NCBI GenBank assembly: GCA_964603025.1 | Contig: CAZRTO010000016.1 | Coordinates: 1-25,590 of the forward strand | Source: CALFCX01 sp964603025 | Lineage (GTDB): Bacteria > Margulisbacteria > WOR-1 > JAKLHX01 | DNA: 25,590 nt | Direction: 5' to 3' | In this document: positions 24,601 through 25,590 of the stretch, one piece after another | How positions within the stretch are numbered: the first letter of the stretch is position 1 | How the letters are laid out: each line of letters opens with the position of its first letter | Notes under the pieces: model-generated | What the model was told of the DNA's origin: nothing | The model's input: the letters and a program-made list of their open reading frames with translations, nothing else | Database searches by the model: none | Position numbers and translations under genes: made by a program

Positions 24601-24759
24601 GAGGTTTGGGTCATAGATTTTAAGAGCAGCGACGACATGTCTAAGGACCATCATGTCCAGATAAAACGCTATGAAGGGCTGCTCAAACAGATGTACGGCC
24701 GTTCTGCGGTGAGAGGATTTTTGATATATTTCGATACCTGCAAAGTAGAGGAGCTCTAG
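21682..24759 (+). CDS. addA: AddA-like UvrD/REP helicase-nuclease
   Basis: AddA-type subunits resect double-strand breaks together with AddB. The 1,025-residue protein has the SF1A helicase motifs in order: Walker A EASAGSGKT (K18), Ia AVTFTNKAS, II DEFQDT (D371 to D375), III GDKKQSIYRFRGAN, IV NNWRSA, V VMTVHKAKGLEF and VI YVALTRP. The C-terminal PD-(D/E)XK nuclease looks active: AHYLL, RIDRL (D966), DFKSS (D979, K981) and the trailing Q-x3-Y (QIKRYEGLL). No iron-sulfur cysteines are evident in this half. It is shorter than B. subtilis AddA (1,232 aa). The linker about 830-856 is low in conservation and holds a repeat-like segment. addB follows with no gap. ATG 21682 begins directly at the Walker A strand. 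Confidence 0.92.
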   Translation: MNSSPQITAVEASAGSGKTYSLAKHYVKLLMQDYKSQGPQAFSGILAVTFTNKASYEMKQRILRMLKMAEFDSFRSDDERKELLSYWGVDTVSAKKLAAVFLDAIIGNYTRFQVRTIDSFINNVIMACSFDIDLPSHFDIEHDARPALSMALDSLIDDAEDDEDIRGKFTAFLHRLINIEQKVDWYPRNNILETVSALYSDAASNGGEFKISGLSADVIPAKKNELKELLEKLFKMMPEGTNANLRKGIEKALAMANGPGLDIASLSKYFQREEYQVNAKHEVPPDVRDVWKRTRKVLKDICEADSFTQFDTYIEIYNLMTGRFRELSRRDRVLFLPELNRIAMEVFDDAEMRVPELYFRLAANIRHYLLDEFQDTNELQWSNFKPMIDEAVASGGSLFYVGDKKQSIYRFRGANSSLFDGIKTGFPGHKVSEISLHNNWRSAKEIVGFNNSVFSRGNIEKFLSSLAEGPSAVEGLDAAVFDIFDCAQQTAVDGSIKGSVRVEYVDDAEEKAEDRIMKKTVEEVLRLTKVHGLSNVCLLCRDNREVEDISSVLVETGIPVESDKTLNIKDDPLIKELISFLKFLDSPVDDASFASFISGRMFSKASEISPEEVQGFLLDNRSDKRSQKTPLYKKFKDQYPSQWGELVQDLFRTAGFVPVYEYVIRIMDRYRAVDNFPEDHAYFMKLLDMICKNENKFQTIGEFLEYFAGTKSDIYVSAAGADAVKVMTVHKAKGLEFTAVIVPFLKMEPKISGPQKRSYVVAKTGRDLRLVRLKKEYNGYSDPLARIYNAEYVRSFCDELDNVYVALTRPVKDLIVFIPPKAGKSKNIVRGLVPQTTSCSSGIHPLDKGRTNDNILRIHPDKLSDPILFIKGDDFSQNAVAKRQSRVAGSVAHYLLSRIPDSSQGITEEILKAASGRYPYADVSTPKKWVERLLKNKDISKFFEPGQKVFTEKEIVSPGGEMNRIDRLIIKDNEVWVIDFKSSDDMSKDHHVQIKRYEGLLKQMYGRSAVRGFLIYFDTCKVEEL
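24211..24227. repeat. Possible repeat remnant in the addA linker
   Basis: CACCCCCTTGATAAGGG contains the inverted pair CCCTT (24215-24219) and AAGGG (24223-24227). In frame it encodes HPLDKG between the helicase and nuclease domains. The arms are short, so chance is possible. Confidence 0.35.
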
Positions 24760-25590
24760 GTGGACAAAGTCGTGACGATAGGCCTGGGTGAAGACCTTAT
24801 ATCCAAGCTGGCAGACCTTTTGCTGGAAGAGTCAAGGTCCAAGACCGATATGAGCCGGATGCTTTGTGTTTTCAGCAACAGGAGGGCGTCCCTGTTCCTG
24901 ACAAAAGAGCTTTCAACGAGGCTTGGGACAAGCTTTTTTCCGCCTAAAATGGTCATAGATGATGATCTTGCGGAAGAGATCGTACGCTCGCACATGTCCT
25001 TCAGCGCCATGTCCGCTCAGGAGTCCCAATATCTTGTCTATAAGCTTGCAAAAAAATATGCGCCTTCGCTTGTCAGAAAAAGGCCCGGGTTCGCCGATTT
25101 TATTTCCTGGTCCAGGGAAATATCTTCTTTTATCGACCAGCTGGACATGGAGAAGGTCGATGACGGAGTTCTAAACGGTCTTAAGACCCACGCTGGGATA
25201 GGCCTGCCCGTGCCTGACAGCGTGAACCAGCTTCTCAAGAACATAGGGCATATAAGGGAACATCTCCACCGGGAAATGGAAGAACGGAAACAATACTCAA
25301 GAGGATATATATATTTGAAAGCGGCCGATCTTCTTGAGGAAAAAGACGTCTCGGAGTATGATGCGGTATTTATATGCAATTTCTTCTATATGCAAGCGAC
25401 AGAGAAGGAAATGTTCAAAAAACTCCTCGGTTACGGCAAGACCAGCCTTCTGTTCCAGGGGGATCAGGCCGACTGGCCCACTTTCAAGGAGAATGCGGCC
25501 TACTTCAACTTAACCATCAAACCGTCATCCCTGCCTTGCCGGCAGGCAGACATCATCCGTCATCCATCATCCGTCATCCGCCTCTACGAA
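24760..25590 (+). CDS. addB: AddB-like subunit of the helicase-nuclease, 3' end cut by the window
   Basis: The frame is open from GTG 24760 (one base after the addA stop) to the last base, giving 277 visible codons without a stop; the true protein is probably near 1,000 residues. AddB is a degenerate helicase-like protein with a second nuclease domain, which would lie beyond the edge. Family-type segments are MLCVFSNRRASLFLTKEL near the N-terminus, FADFISWSREISSFIDQLDM and YDAVFICNFFYMQATEKEMF; no functional Walker A is visible, as expected for inactivated AddB. Adjacent placement to addA is the strongest support. Residues about 255-268 come from an in-frame repeat insertion. Confidence 0.82.
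   Translation, partial: MDKVVTIGLGEDLISKLADLLLEESRSKTDMSRMLCVFSNRRASLFLTKELSTRLGTSFFPPKMVIDDDLAEEIVRSHMSFSAMSAQESQYLVYKLAKKYAPSLVRKRPGFADFISWSREISSFIDQLDMEKVDDGVLNGLKTHAGIGLPVPDSVNQLLKNIGHIREHLHREMEERKQYSRGYIYLKAADLLEEKDVSEYDAVFICNFFYMQATEKEMFKKLLGYGKTSLLFQGDQADWPTFKENAAYFNLTIKPSSLPCRQADIIRHPSSVIRLYE
25522..25580. repeat. Palindrome plus short direct repeats inserted in addB
   Basis: CTGCCTTGCCGGCAGGCAG (25531-25549) is a near-palindrome with an 8-bp perfect core TGCCGGCA. It is bounded by CCGTCATCC (25522-25530) and repeated copies at 25557-25565 and 25571-25579, plus CCATCATCC at 25564-25572. The segment is in frame and encodes PSS followed by 11 residues and another PSS. Confidence 0.6.

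Noticed and set aside
1..25590. CRISPR arrays, tRNA or rRNA genes, insertion sequences
   Set aside because: I found no regularly spaced repeats, cloverleaf-like sequences, rRNA sequence or transposase; the window is almost fully occupied by protein genes.

Overview
This is a gene-dense stretch of bacterial chromosome: about 25 protein genes, mostly on the + strand, often joined by 4-bp ATGA overlaps. I see no rRNA, tRNA, CRISPR array, transposase or prophage. The coding style is distinctive, with heavy use of ATA for Ile and AGG for Arg and some TTG and GTG starts. LptC, a TolC-type outer-membrane channel and MacAB-like export parts point to a diderm cell. SepF and the order yggS-sepF-proC are typical of Cyanobacteria and other Terrabacteria. 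Together these suggest an uncultured diderm near Cyanobacteria, such as Margulisbacteria or Saganbacteria (WOR-1). That placement is inference; no rRNA is present to test it.

Layout. (1) 2-3891: tsaE (5' end cut by the window), tsaB, rimI and a short metH form an overlapping operon covering tRNA t6A37 synthesis, ribosomal protein acetylation and cobalamin-dependent methionine synthesis. (2) 3898-9866: a promoter, a secreted fibre-like protein of lower GC, then tolC, two tandem membrane-fusion adaptors and a MacB-type ATPase and permease, which together look like a complete tripartite exporter. (3) 9890-10460: a minus-strand thioredoxin-fold protein lacking the first CXXC cysteine, divergent from yggS. 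Their two promoters overlap around a perfect 12-bp palindrome. (4) 10455-14941: yggS, sepF, proC, a TPR protein, a long lptC and trxB. (5) 14934-19425: rpsB, tsf and polA. (6) 19508-20988: an unrecognised 336-aa protein convergent with tadA. (7) 20989-25590: a structured intergenic repeat, pyrR, then addA and the start of addB (cut by the window), which encode a double-strand-break repair helicase-nuclease.

Most of the content is housekeeping. The least ordinary features are palindromic repeat-like elements that have entered protein-coding genes in frame (metH linker, addB, probably the addA linker) alongside a related kind of element between tadA and pyrR; the overlapping divergent promoters with predicted near-leaderless transcripts; and the exporter with two unequal adaptors downstream of a secreted fibre-like protein.
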